Below, in pieces: positions 17,874 through 26,177 of a DNA stretch of 64,000 nucleotides. Each line of letters opens with the position of its first letter. Position 1 is the first letter of the stretch. Position numbers and translations under genes: made by a program. The stretch is taken from positions 62,001-126,000 of the forward strand of contig JAVYQJ010000001.1 of the NCBI GenBank assembly GCA_038731975.1, in the 5' to 3' direction. Origin of the DNA: Thermofilaceae archaeon. Lineage in GTDB: Archaea; Thermoproteota; Thermoprotei; Thermofilales; Thermofilaceae. The notes under the pieces were generated by a model. The model was given only the letters and a program-made list of their open reading frames with translations, did no database searches and was not told the origin of the DNA.

Positions 17874-18027
17874 GGCAGATCTGGCACTTGCCGTGCAGCT
17901 TCTTGTGGCAGATGGGGCAGTACAGTATTTCGCATTTTGAGCACTTGTACATTTCATCACCCCTGTAAAGCTTCTTCCCGCACCGCACGCATCTACCTAT
18001 GACCAGTACCTTGGGTATGTGAGCCAC
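17851..18027 (-). CDS. Small zinc-ribbon protein with four CxxC motifs
   Basis: A 58-residue frame, GTG to TAG. It carries CVRC (13-16), CSKC (29-32), CPIC (37-40) and CQIC (48-51), enough for two zinc-binding knuckles, with interspersed lysines. Such proteins usually bind RNA or support larger complexes; no specific family is claimed. It has no upstream in-frame ATG before a stop, so the GTG is the only standard start. The short gap to rps26e contains tttatata at about 18083-18090, which may serve both directions. The end overlaps the PP-loop gene. Confidence 0.75.
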   Translation of the reverse strand: MAHIPKVLVIGRCVRCGKKLYRGDEMYKCSKCEILYCPICHKKLHGKCQICLTPLEPA

Positions 18028-18122
18028 GAAGGGGGCTGTGAGTAATGACTTTTTGAGTGTTTCGTAGAATTAGGGTTAGATCGCTTTATATAGTGGAACT
18101 GTAGGGCTTCCTGCGAGGAAGG

Positions 18123-18410
18123 ATGCCGAAGAAAAGGAAAAGCAGAGGTAGGCACAAGGGGGACAAGGGGAAGGAACCTCTGGTTCAGTGCGACGAATGC
18201 GGAGCGCTTGTACCTCGCTCGAAAATCGTGAAGGTAACAAAGAAGTACGCTCCAATAGACCCTCAGCTGGCGAATGAGCTGCGCAGCAAGGGAGCGATCA
18301 TACCGACGTACGAGGTCACGAGGAACTTGTGCATACGGTGCGCCATCTTTAGAGGCATCATAAAGATACGGCCCGAAGATGAAAGGAAAAAGAAAGTTCC
18401 ATTAAGCTAA
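18123..18410 (+). CDS. rps26e: Ribosomal protein S26e
   Basis: 95 residues. The zinc-binding pattern VQCDECGALVPRSK plus LCIRCAIFRGIIK is diagnostic of S26e, a small-subunit protein at the mRNA exit channel found in eukaryotes and Thermoproteota. A TATA-like tttatata lies about 30-40 bases upstream. It is directly followed, without a spacer, by trmY. Confidence 0.92.
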   Translation: MPKKRKSRGRHKGDKGKEPLVQCDECGALVPRSKIVKVTKKYAPIDPQLANELRSKGAIIPTYEVTRNLCIRCAIFRGIIKIRPEDERKKKVPLS

Positions 18411-19040
18411 ATGTCTCTTCAACAAGAAGCTATTCTTAGCGGAATTGATAGAGGCTTGAAGAAGAAAAGGGTTTTCATTGTAAAGGCATCTCAAGCCTAT
18501 GTTGATAAGTCGATGAACATTAACGCTCTCTCCTCATACGGGCGCCTCGATGTGGTTGCTAGATCGGCTATAGCTGCCCTAATCGTTAGGGGGGGTGTTC
18601 GCAAGGATACGGTGTTCTATGCGGTACTCGAAGGACGATCTAGACCTTTCGTGCTCGAGCTTGATGGTGAGAATTTGGGCGTGAGGTTCGAGAGCGAGGC
18701 AGAGTTTGGCATGCTTGTGCGCCAAGCGGTTTTCGGGACTCCTATGAGAGGCGTAGTTGTCTACGACTTTACGTTCGAGGATCTCGTTTTGTCATTGCTT
18801 AGGGTGTACGGGAAAGAAAAGGTGTACTACCTACACGAGCTGGGGTTAGACGTCTCAAGGCTGAGATTAGAGAAGGGGTTAGCCTTCATCTTAGGCGATC
18901 ATAGAGGCGTTGATGCGCAAACAGAGAGATGGTTGAAGTCGCAAGGCATTGCGTGGCTAAGCTTGGGATCCACGCCATACTTCACAGAAACATGTATAAC
19001 GTTCATACATGCAGTGCTTGATGGATTTATTCCGCTCTAA
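18411..19040 (+). CDS. trmY: tRNA (pseudouridine(54)-N1)-methyltransferase TrmY
   Basis: 209 residues of the DUF358 SPOUT class. The C-terminal trefoil-knot region is clear: LAFILGDHRGVD, then WLSLGSTPYFTETCITFIHAVLD. TrmY methylates N1 of pseudouridine 54 in the T loop of archaeal tRNAs using S-adenosylmethionine. It begins at the base after the S26e stop, so the two are probably co-expressed. It converges on the PINA gene. Confidence 0.88.
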   Translation: MSLQQEAILSGIDRGLKKKRVFIVKASQAYVDKSMNINALSSYGRLDVVARSAIAALIVRGGVRKDTVFYAVLEGRSRPFVLELDGENLGVRFESEAEFGMLVRQAVFGTPMRGVVVYDFTFEDLVLSLLRVYGKEKVYYLHELGLDVSRLRLEKGLAFILGDHRGVDAQTERWLKSQGIAWLSLGSTPYFTETCITFIHAVLDGFIPL

Positions 19041-19052
19041 CCGGTCTAATGT

Positions 19053-20615
19053 TTAAGCGAAGCGCGGTATTATCTCGAGCTCCAGTCCAAGCCTTCGGGC
19101 CATGCGTTCAAGCTTCTTGCGCGGCTTACCGACAACGTAGTTGTAATACTCTTCATCCACTAGAAGGACTACACGGCGTTCCTCAACCTTGACTTCAAAA
19201 TCGGCGTCGGGGAGGTACTTTCTGAGCATGGTGATGATGCGCGACTTAGCGACCTCATCGGTCCGTTTCTCCCTCTTAATCGGTACAACGAAAGTCCTTT
19301 CACCGAACACGTAGAGTTCGTACTCCGCTTCACCCGTCATGAAATCCTTCACCACCACTACTGGCCGCGCTAGATCCTCTTCCCTTAGCCCATACGGCAC
19401 TTTGACCAGCGTTTCGAGTTCGTACACTTTCTTCACTTCTCCATTTTCGATGAATATTACAGTGTCGATAATTGATGGTATCATCCCGAGCTCCACTCGA
19501 CCAATGAACCGCTGTATAGCATCTATTGGGCTTGTAGCGTGAACGACGCCTACCATTCCGACGCCAGCTAGTCTCAGGTCAGCGTAAAGCTCGAAGTCCT
19601 TCGTATCCCTCATCTCGTCGAAGAACGTATAGTCGGGTCTCGAGAGGAGCAGGACGTCGTGGAGCTCTTCAGAGGTCGCATAAGCCTTTGAGTACTGAGT
19701 TACATCGGCGGGAAGCTGCATATCTCGGGGCGACTCGATCGTTTTGATCACCTTCCCCCGAGATCGGTAAAATTCAGCTAGCGCTTGAGCAAAAGTGGTC
19801 TTCCCCATGCCGGGTGCCCCTGCGATGAGTATTCCTTCCGCCTGCCTTTCCAGCCTGACGAGCAGCTTCGGCGGCAAATTGTAATCTTCGAGTGAGAGCT
19901 TGGCTATCGGTCGTACGGCTGTGATTTCCATACCATCAGAGAGCGGCGGCCTGGTAATGACTATCCTATACTTCTCTATTTGGACTATGGTAGAACCGGG
20001 GTGCTCGCTCTCGATGAAGGCGTTGCTGTTGCCCTTAGCTCGCTCTACTATCTCGTTCGCAATTGCCTCCAGCTCCTCGCGCGTTAGAGGCTCGTCTCTG
20101 AGCGGGGTGAAGTGCCACTTACCCGGACGCCCAACCTTAGCGTAGGGCTTCGCCCCCTCCTTTAAATGTACGGAAAGGGTGTCGTCGCTGAAAAATTCAT
20201 CCAGGATAAAACGAGTCCTCTTCTGGGGCTCTAGGAGCACTACGCTGACGCCCGCCGCCCGTGCCGCTTCCATAGATATCTGATCTGCTGTGACCAACGT
20301 AGCGTTCAGGTCCAATGCTAGTTCGCGAACGACCTCGTCAACGTCGATTTCGCGCGACCAACGTAAACCTTCTGGAAGGTCTCTCACGTACTCTACGTCT
20401 ATCGATAGCCTTTCACAGATCTCCCTAATACGCTTAATCTCCCTAAGCCCGACGAAGCCTCGGTAAGCCCCCTCTCGAGCAAGGCGCTCAAAGTGCGATA
20501 CTAGCAGCGAGTGTAAGATTAGCTTGCCCTTTATCCCTCCCTCCTCGAGGGCTTTGCGGAGAGCTCCGCTAACTATTGATGACGTATCGGCTATGAATAG
20601 CCTCTCCTCCTCCAT
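19053..20615 (-). CDS. PINA: PIN-domain hexameric ATPase with C-terminal KH-like domain
   Basis: 520 residues. An N-terminal PIN domain (about 1-140) keeps acidic residues (IADTSS at 8-13, DVDE at 91-94, TADQ at 109-112). A PilT/VirB11-type ATPase has Walker A GAPGMGKTT (266-274) and FFDEMRDTKDFELYADLRLAG. The end carries a basic GKPRKKLERMARRLG KH-like segment. The Sulfolobus homologue PINA promotes Holliday-junction branch migration with Hjc/Hjm, so a role in recombination is likely. The promoter overlaps a perfect palindrome at 20636-20657. Confidence 0.88.
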   Translation of the reverse strand: MEEERLFIADTSSIVSGALRKALEEGGIKGKLILHSLLVSHFERLAREGAYRGFVGLREIKRIREICERLSIDVEYVRDLPEGLRWSREIDVDEVVRELALDLNATLVTADQISMEAARAAGVSVVLLEPQKRTRFILDEFFSDDTLSVHLKEGAKPYAKVGRPGKWHFTPLRDEPLTREELEAIANEIVERAKGNSNAFIESEHPGSTIVQIEKYRIVITRPPLSDGMEITAVRPIAKLSLEDYNLPPKLLVRLERQAEGILIAGAPGMGKTTFAQALAEFYRSRGKVIKTIESPRDMQLPADVTQYSKAYATSEELHDVLLLSRPDYTFFDEMRDTKDFELYADLRLAGVGMVGVVHATSPIDAIQRFIGRVELGMIPSIIDTVIFIENGEVKKVYELETLVKVPYGLREEDLARPVVVVKDFMTGEAEYELYVFGERTFVVPIKREKRTDEVAKSRIITMLRKYLPDADFEVKVEERRVVLLVDEEYYNYVVGKPRKKLERMARRLGLELEIIPRFA

Positions 20616-20635
20616 CAGCTTCAGCGTCGACTGCA

Positions 20636-20657
20636 GAAAACCTTTTTAAAGGTTTTC
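20636..20657. promoter_or_regulatory. Perfect inverted repeat overlapping the PINA promoter
   Basis: Two 10-base arms, GAAAACCTTT and AAAGGTTTTC, flank a 2-base centre. The centre also forms the TATA-like tttttaaa, about 27 bases before the PINA ATG at 20615. A dimeric repressor, or simply a symmetrical promoter, could explain it. The symmetry is directly visible; a regulatory role is inferred. Confidence 0.5.
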
Positions 20658-20699
20658 ATTCGCTGTGGCCTACACTCTAGCGAATAGGTTGATTCGAGG

Positions 20700-20738
20700 C
20701 CCCTCCACCCCCCTGCATTGAGCAGAGGAGTTGAGGGG
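20700..20738. other. Imperfect hairpin in the PINA upstream region
   Basis: CCCCTCCA…TTGAGGGG encloses an inner stem CCCCTGC/GCAGAGG with loop ATTGA, giving a near-continuous hairpin of about 39 bases with a few mismatches. It lies in a 234-base intergenic region with no other gene. It could be part of an untranslated leader or a small RNA. I see no box C/D or H/ACA arrangement. Confidence 0.3.
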
Positions 20739-20849
20739 TAGAGTAGTGTCTTAATGGTGGGTTTACGCATAAAATATGCCAATCATCATTAGCGTTACAT
20801 CACTAGAGCTGGCTGGCGCCGCTATAACCTCGAGTTAAGCGGATCTATC

Positions 20850-21212
20850 GTGAATGCGCATCGCTTTAACCCCGAGATCTATAGGGATTATGCTCGCCTC
20901 CAGAAGATAGTCGTCGAAACGCTGGCTAACATGATCTCCGCAACGAAGGGGTCCATGCTCACCTTCAACGCTAAGAAGATAGCTAGTGAAGCAGGTCTAC
21001 CGACGCACCCAGTTGTTCTCACGCTAATAAAGGAAGTAATAGAGCAGCTTCACGCACAGGGGCTAGTTAGAAGGCTTTCGAAGACAGCGCACGGCGTTAA
21101 GTACGCTGTGAATAGGGAAAGCCCCCTGTGGTTCCTGGCGAAGCAGGGGGAATTGACAGGAAATCTAGAGTCTGTACTTGCCAAGATTAAGCTCGTAACG
21201 TACGTCAAATGA
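20850..21212 (+). CDS. Hypothetical protein, possible winged-helix
   Basis: 120 residues, GTG start. The pattern of helices (LQKIVVETLANMI, AKKIASEAGLPTHPVVLTLIKEVIEQLHAQGLVRR) followed by a short strand pair (GVKYAVNR) resembles a winged helix-turn-helix. No family name is justified. A TATA-like ctataacc lies about 30 bases upstream. The next gene follows after 35 bases in the same direction. Confidence 0.6.
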   Translation: MNAHRFNPEIYRDYARLQKIVVETLANMISATKGSMLTFNAKKIASEAGLPTHPVVLTLIKEVIEQLHAQGLVRRLSKTAHGVKYAVNRESPLWFLAKQGELTGNLESVLAKIKLVTYVK

Positions 21213-21247
21213 ATAAAATTAGTTAGTGGAGAAGCGGATTACACCAT

Positions 21248-21619
21248 GTGGGGATAGAGGAGCGGGAAGAGCGCCGGCTGAATCGTGTTGTTAGGAGGAT
21301 GATCAGCTTACTTGAGGGGCTTGCGATATCAAAAGGCCTTGAGACCCCCACCGTATATGGCGTAGTGCTTTTTCGCGACCTCCGAGAGATTAATGTAGAG
21401 GGGTTACACCGTGTGTCCGACGATGTTTTCATCGACGAGCGGGGCATGATAATCGTGAGGTTCACCGATGTCCTACCCCTTCTCGTAGAGAGAATCTCTA
21501 CCGGCTACTACGCGCTTTGCCTCTTTAAGAGCGGAATGGCCCCTAAGGTAGATGAAGCAAGACGCCTCGCAGTAAGTGATCTCATAGAAGTTCTCTCCTT
21601 ATTGGCTAACAGCGCTTAA
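21248..21619 (+). CDS. Hypothetical protein
   Basis: 123 residues from a GTG. The N-terminus is a charged helix (EEREERRLNRVVRRMISLLEG). The rest alternates strands and helices with no recognisable catalytic motif. It may be co-transcribed with the preceding winged-helix candidate. The last 21 bases overlap the 3' end of the convergent S3ae gene. No function is proposed. Confidence 0.55.
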   Translation: MGIEEREERRLNRVVRRMISLLEGLAISKGLETPTVYGVVLFRDLREINVEGLHRVSDDVFIDERGMIIVRFTDVLPLLVERISTGYYALCLFKSGMAPKVDEARRLAVSDLIEVLSLLANSA

Positions 21620-22228
21620 GGTTTGCACCAATTCTGCTATCTCGAAGGGTCTGGTTAGAACTTTCACTTTCCGTATTTCAGCCTTCCGGAGGGGGTAGAT
21701 CTTCTTCGCGGCTACCTCGATTTCGGTAGCTAGCTTACCTAGGACGATCTCCTGGATGAATTCGTCAAACTTCATGGACGATGCCTTACCGGCTATCAAG
21801 TCAAACATCACCTTCCTTATAGTTTTCTTCTGCGAGGTTTTCACCCTTCTTTGAGTCACCGCTAAGCCCATCACTCTGAGTCGAACGCCGTCGGCCGTTT
21901 CAACGTCCACCACTGCGTCAATCCTTGAGGTCCCCCGTCTAACCAAGCTCCTTATGTAGTCCCTGGTCAACTCTATCTGCTTAAGCTGCGTGTACGCTGT
22001 ATCGCCATTCACACTCACTATCTGAAATTTCAGCTTTGTCGGAAGCTGCGAGACGTCTTTCGTAATATCGAAGAAGCTAATCTCCACCGTGCGACCGATT
22101 AGCGCGGAAGCATCCTTCGCCGGTACGAGAGCTATCTCGGCAAACCCAAATGCACTGGGTGCTAGCACTCTGAACCACTTCTTCGCCTCCCATTTGCTAC
22201 GAGCTTCTCGCGAAATCCGCTCGCTCAT
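21599..22228 (-). CDS. rps3ae: Ribosomal protein S3ae
   Basis: 209 residues. KWFRVLAPSAFGFAEIALVPA at the N-terminus and the central ELTRDYIRSLVRRGTSRIDAVVDV are characteristic of S3ae (eS1), which binds near the mRNA exit and Shine-Dalgarno cleft of the 30S subunit. The ATG follows a TATA-like tttataaatg about 25 bases upstream on the minus strand. It is monocistronic here. Confidence 0.93.
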   Translation of the reverse strand: MSERISREARSKWEAKKWFRVLAPSAFGFAEIALVPAKDASALIGRTVEISFFDITKDVSQLPTKLKFQIVSVNGDTAYTQLKQIELTRDYIRSLVRRGTSRIDAVVDVETADGVRLRVMGLAVTQRRVKTSQKKTIRKVMFDLIAGKASSMKFDEFIQEIVLGKLATEIEVAAKKIYPLRKAEIRKVKVLTRPFEIAELVQTLSAVSQ

Positions 22229-22349
22229 AACGCCGCCCGTAGCATCACCATCATTTATAAAATTTGGTTTTAGTCCGCCAGTGCGGTTCTAAGGGTTCGG
22301 GCCTTAGTTAGCATCAAATTAAAATCGGCGCGCACTCACTCCCACCAAT

Positions 22350-22850
22350 ATGGATATCCTCTGGGCGCCCTGGCGGATGAAGTACATCGAGTACGCTAAA
22401 ATAGAGAAGGACGCGGAATGCTTTATCTGTAAAGCTTTCACCGCAGCCGACCCCAATGAGCACCTCGTTCTCTTTAAGACACCTAGAACGATTGTCGTGA
22501 TGAACAAGTACCCGTACAACACTGGCCATTTACTGGTTGCGCCAGCGCGTCACGTACCGGACTTCTCGTCTCTCACTAAAGATGAGCTCCACGAATTGGT
22601 TGAAGTTCTTAGGGAGAGCGTTGATATACTCAAGAGGGCTTTAAATCCGGACGGCTTCAACATCGGTGTCAATCTGGGGCGGGTTGCCGGCGCAGGGCTA
22701 GAATCCCACCTCCATGTTCACGTGGTGCCCCGTTGGTTAGGTGATACTAATTTTATGCCAGTTATCTCAAATACTAAAGTTATCCCAGAGAGTCTTCAGG
22801 ATACATTTATAAAGATAAAGAAATATGTAAATTACCATAACCGAGCATAG
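22350..22850 (+). CDS. HIT-family nucleotide hydrolase/transferase
   Basis: 166 residues. The histidine triad is HLHVHVVPRW near 126-135; upstream ECFICKA gives a Cys pair common in Ap4A-phosphorylase-like HIT proteins. PYNTGHLLVAPARH is the conserved strand before the active site. These enzymes act on diadenosine polyphosphates or adenylated substrates through a covalent histidine-AMP intermediate. A TATA-like aaattaaaat precedes the ATG by about 30 bases. Confidence 0.88.
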   Translation: MDILWAPWRMKYIEYAKIEKDAECFICKAFTAADPNEHLVLFKTPRTIVVMNKYPYNTGHLLVAPARHVPDFSSLTKDELHELVEVLRESVDILKRALNPDGFNIGVNLGRVAGAGLESHLHVHVVPRWLGDTNFMPVISNTKVIPESLQDTFIKIKKYVNYHNRA

Positions 22851-22895
22851 TTTCCTGCACGCTACACATAATAGACTTGGGAGAGGGGCTCCACG

Positions 22896-23111
22896 ATGCA
22901 CAGGAGCTTTGGGTGTCCCTACTACTGTCTGACCAGCACAGGTGTGCGTTGCGTTTTTCTTTCGCCAGAAGAGTGGAGGATGCGTCAGCACGCATTGAGA
23001 GACTACTGCACAAGGGGCGGGAGCGGTTGTACGGTGCGCATGCACGTTCTAATGCGGGCTTCGCACGGCAGGTTCTTGAACAGAGTTGAAAATGGTAGTA
23101 GCGTTGAGTGA
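22896..23111 (+). CDS. Small cysteine-rich protein
   Basis: 71 residues with five cysteines: CPYYC, GVRC, then YCTRGGSGC, plus several histidines and arginines. The spacing could bind zinc or an iron-sulphur cluster. The stop codon overlaps the start of the next gene in a GTGA arrangement, which supports translation and coupling to that large membrane protein. An overlapping frame at 22877 is open but lacks these features. No family is claimed. Confidence 0.6.
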   Translation: MHRSFGCPYYCLTSTGVRCVFLSPEEWRMRQHALRDYCTRGGSGCTVRMHVLMRASHGRFLNRVENGSSVE

Positions 23112-24730
23112 TTGCGATGAGAGGAGCGTTCGTGGTTGCCGCTGCTCTAACGCTTGGATCGGGCATAGGCCTTATTCTCGGAGATTTTGTCTCGCCTGCC
23201 AATCCCGACGTGGGTAACCTGCCGGTAATCGTTCAACCGGTTGTGTTTTCCATCTTGATAGTTTTCGCCCACGCAGTAAAGCCGCGTAGCGAGTACTGGG
23301 CGTCGGCATTAGCTCTCAGTGTAACATCTGCCATGACGGCCGCTGCCCTACGCATCGCAGCAACAGCGCTAAGAATGATGGGTACACCCAGTGCATCGTT
23401 GCCACAGCTGCTGACCTCGTTAAGCTATCCCCAGAGCGTATTCGATCAAAGCATGATTGTGCTACTCGGCCTATCCCTTGTCCTGTCACTAGGTCAAATG
23501 CTGTTAACCGAGGGTTTTGTGAGGTTGTTTTCCCCGCTTTGGTTGGGTGTCGAAGCACTTCCCACGTCGATCTCCCTCCCGTCAAGAGTCAACTTGAAGG
23601 AGTACGCTATCGGAGCACCGCTAGGGGCGCTCCTGGCTTGGGCTGATTTAGGCAACGGTCCCTTTTCTCCTAGAGTAGTGCCGTGGGCGTTCACGCTTCT
23701 ACAGGCACTGATCCTCCCTGCTTCGACCTCTATAACGCTTTCAACGCACTTGCTCCTCCAGCACATTTTAGCCGTTTTCAGCGAACCCACCATCGAGATG
23801 CTGTTCAGCATAAGAACCGGCGTTCAGCTGGGCTTGGTGGTATCAACTGCTGCAGCGGTTATCCTCTTGTACGTTGTAAGAGGGGCTACATTGTATCCAA
23901 AAAAGATGGCCAGCTTAGCCGTGAGCATGCTGGGTATTCTGCTCCTCCTCCTGGGTTATATCGTTGTTGGAACTGTCTACGCTATCTATCTTCTCTTGAA
24001 CACCGTCGTAATGCTTCTGCTCACGATCTTCGTCGTGATTAGGCTGGAAGGTGGGACGTTTGTAGTCCTCCATCCCGCCCACCCTCTTATGCCGGAGCTC
24101 CTTCAGCTCGCCTGGATTTCGTTAACAATTTTTAGTGAAAAAGTACTCTCGCTACAGAACGTAGAGCCGTTGATGAACCTGGTCCTACACCCTTCATTGA
24201 TACTAACCCTTGTAGTGTTGACCCTCTGGGACTGCAAGCTTGTTGGTAGCGTAAGCAGTGCGACCCTCCTACCGCTTTCGCTGGGCATGCCGTTACTTCT
24301 GCTTCTAGCTAGAGCTGCGACTCTTCAGGGAGATTATGCTTCACTTTCCCGCTTCACTGACTGGAGCTTGAGATTACAGAAAGTTAGCACATTACCGCCC
24401 GTGAATGTGATCTTGATGGTGATCGTAGCAATCATAGTAGCCGTGATAACTTTCTTGACTTACTACACACCTTTGACGTCTTCATGGCTACGTTACTTTA
24501 AGCTAACCCTCGATCCCAACGGATTGATGTTCGCGTACAGCATAGGTCAAGTTCTTCCTGCCGAGCCGCTAGTCATAGGAATCCTAATTTTACTCGTAGT
24601 TCTGAACTTGGTAAGAGTCTACCTAGTAACCTTGGGCAGATGGAGTAGAGCAAAGAACTACCTTTATGGGACAAATGTGGCATACGGGATAGCCTCCATT
24701 GTCTTACTCTACCGCCGGTTTTTAAAATAA
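23108..24730 (+). CDS. Polytopic membrane protein of unknown function
   Basis: 540 residues, overwhelmingly hydrophobic, with roughly ten to twelve predicted transmembrane segments spread over the length, separated by short loops and a few charged stretches. There is no ATP-binding motif or transporter signature I recognise. The start may be the GTG at 23108, overlapping the cysteine-rich gene, or the ATG at 23117. The arrangement with the flanking small genes suggests a membrane complex, which is inference. Confidence 0.7.
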   Translation: MIAMRGAFVVAAALTLGSGIGLILGDFVSPANPDVGNLPVIVQPVVFSILIVFAHAVKPRSEYWASALALSVTSAMTAAALRIAATALRMMGTPSASLPQLLTSLSYPQSVFDQSMIVLLGLSLVLSLGQMLLTEGFVRLFSPLWLGVEALPTSISLPSRVNLKEYAIGAPLGALLAWADLGNGPFSPRVVPWAFTLLQALILPASTSITLSTHLLLQHILAVFSEPTIEMLFSIRTGVQLGLVVSTAAAVILLYVVRGATLYPKKMASLAVSMLGILLLLLGYIVVGTVYAIYLLLNTVVMLLLTIFVVIRLEGGTFVVLHPAHPLMPELLQLAWISLTIFSEKVLSLQNVEPLMNLVLHPSLILTLVVLTLWDCKLVGSVSSATLLPLSLGMPLLLLLARAATLQGDYASLSRFTDWSLRLQKVSTLPPVNVILMVIVAIIVAVITFLTYYTPLTSSWLRYFKLTLDPNGLMFAYSIGQVLPAEPLVIGILILLVVLNLVRVYLVTLGRWSRAKNYLYGTNVAYGIASIVLLYRRFLK

Positions 24731-24761
24731 TAGTTAAATCGGATGTGGTGACAAGCATCAC

Positions 24762-25148
24762 ATGCTGCGGAGCACCCAGATACTAAGGTCGGCTGAACAA
24801 ACGCTTCGAAGGGCTACTCCACTGTTCGTAATTAATGCCCTGATTCCGCCCCTAATGCTATGGCTGCTTCCCAGAATTATCGGTGAAAGTATCTACATGC
24901 TCCTCTGGCCCCTAATAGCCTATTTTGTAGCATGTACGCTATCCCTCGCTCTGCTTCTAGCAAGCCGAAGCGCGCTATCTGAGCGCTCGTTGGAGTCGGC
25001 GCAGAGACTTTTGCTCGTAACGGGCGTTCTCGGCCTCTTCACGGGGCTTATTGTTGGAGGCTTGCTAGCTCTCCGTGCCCGTTCGATAGCGCTAAAGGCG
25101 ATAGAGGCGAAAAGTGTTAAAAGGCGCACTGCCAAAGGGGCTTCGTGA
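24762..25148 (+). CDS. Small membrane protein
   Basis: 128 residues with about three hydrophobic segments (near 21-40, 42-66 and 83-103), a basic N-terminal helix and a basic tail (KSVKRRTAKGAS). It follows the large membrane protein by 31 bases and overlaps the L13e start by 4 bases (GTGA), placing it in the same operon. No function is recognised. Confidence 0.6.
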   Translation: MLRSTQILRSAEQTLRRATPLFVINALIPPLMLWLLPRIIGESIYMLLWPLIAYFVACTLSLALLLASRSALSERSLESAQRLLLVTGVLGLFTGLIVGGLLALRARSIALKAIEAKSVKRRTAKGAS

Positions 25149-25603
25149 GTAGTGCGCAAGGACCTCCTCCGCCGATAGTCAAAGCCCCACTGCTCAGGCA
25201 ACACGGGGGTGTCCCACCGAGAAGAGAACGAGTGGGTAAGGGCTACTCTGAAGCAGAGGTTAAAGCTGTCGGCCTCACTGTGCATGAGGCGCGACTGCTC
25301 GGTATCTACGTTGATAAGCGTAGGAAATCCCTGCATGAGGAAAACGTCCAGAGGTTAGCCAGCTGGTTAAAAGCACTAGCCTCAGGCGAGGTACAGCTAA
25401 CCACTGTTAAGCTCCCGAAGGTTGTTACTGTCAAGCCTGACAGGGGGCGCGTTTTTAAGGGAAAGACAATGGCTGGCAGGAAGGTGCGCGGGTTACTCAG
25501 CACCAAATACCGCTATACGCACAACTACAAGTGGGCGCGTAAACAGCGCGAGAGAGAACTGAAGAAGCGTCACGAAGCAACAAGGCATAAGGGCGGGGAT
25601 TAA
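25145..25603 (+). CDS. rpl13e: Ribosomal protein L13e
   Basis: 152 residues. GKGYSEAEVKAVGLTVHEA followed by LGIYVDKRRKS and HEENVQRL match L13e, present in eukaryotes and Thermoproteota but not in most Euryarchaeota. The C-terminal third is extended and strongly basic (YKWARKQRERELKKRH), longer than some archaeal versions. It starts at a GTG overlapping the membrane protein gene and ends directly against the convergent zinc-ribbon gene. Confidence 0.9.
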   Translation: MSSAQGPPPPIVKAPLLRQHGGVPPRRERVGKGYSEAEVKAVGLTVHEARLLGIYVDKRRKSLHEENVQRLASWLKALASGEVQLTTVKLPKVVTVKPDRGRVFKGKTMAGRKVRGLLSTKYRYTHNYKWARKQRERELKKRHEATRHKGGD

Positions 25604-25792
25604 TCACCCTTTTGGCTTAACATCGAATCGAATGATGCCTTTCCTTTCCAGCTCCTTCAGCTGCTCCTGTATGTGTTCCTGTACGATTCTGCGCCCGCAT
25701 TCGTAGCAGTAGTATTTTCCTGCGATTTTTGCGAGCGGTTTCGCGCGTCCGCAGCCCTCGCATACTAGGGGTCTGTCCTCCCCCTTCATCAT
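25604..25792 (-). CDS. Small zinc-ribbon protein with C-terminal helix
   Basis: 62 residues from the ATG at 25792. A zinc ribbon is formed by CEGCG and CYECG about 18 residues apart, followed by a charged helix (EHIQEQLKELERKG). The ATG lies about 25 bases from a TATA-like tttaaa shared with the divergent Sm gene. A TTG at 25807 is in frame but too near that box. It may be a translation- or transcription-associated accessory protein; no family is claimed. Confidence 0.7.
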   Translation of the reverse strand: MMKGEDRPLVCEGCGRAKPLAKIAGKYYCYECGRRIVQEHIQEQLKELERKGIIRFDVKPKG

Positions 25793-25810
25793 ATAGCTGC
25801 AACGCACTCA

Positions 25811-25824
25811 AAAGTTTAAAAAGG
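25811..25824. promoter_or_regulatory. Shared divergent TATA box (zinc-ribbon gene / Sm protein)
   Basis: aaagtttaaaaagg contains a symmetric tttaaa core usable in both directions. Its distances to the ATG at 25792 (minus) and the ATG at 25859 (plus) suit a leaderless transcript on one side and a short leader on the other. Confidence 0.45.
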
Positions 25825-25858
25825 CTGTTTGGAGCGCACAATCGCCCCGGTGCTAGGC

Positions 25859-26110
25859 ATGAGCGCGAAGTCCCCCCTGGATCTATTAGAGAGGCTGAAG
25901 GAGCGCAACACTGAGGTTTACGTCAAGCTTAAGGACAGTAGCGAATACAAGGGTGTGATAGAGGATTTTGACCGATCAATGAACATCATACTGGGTGAAG
26001 CGATGCAAGTGAACGAGGATGGAACTCCGCTCGTGAAGTATGGAAGAATCTTCATACGCGGAAGCAACGTCGTGTACATCTTCACGCGAGAGGTTGGCAT
26101 CACCCTTTAA
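25859..26110 (+). CDS. Sm-like archaeal protein (LSm)
   Basis: 83 residues from the ATG at 25859. Sm1 motif: VYVKLKDSSEYKGVIEDFDRSMNIILG. Sm2 motif: GRIFIRGSNVVYI. Archaeal Sm proteins form heptameric or hexameric rings that bind U-rich RNA and tRNA-derived or guide RNAs. An upstream TTG at 25829 would lie almost on the TATA box, so the ATG is preferred. Confidence 0.92.
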   Translation: MSAKSPLDLLERLKERNTEVYVKLKDSSEYKGVIEDFDRSMNIILGEAMQVNEDGTPLVKYGRIFIRGSNVVYIFTREVGITL

Positions 26111-26177
26111 GCTATCGATAAATGCGTAAATTCATAGGACAATTCACTTTAAATAAGGTTTGATCGAGGGCCGAGCG

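Noticed and set aside
20771-20790. A minus-strand AATGATGA that could be a box C
   Set aside because: No CTGA box D follows within the distance needed for a C/D sRNA.
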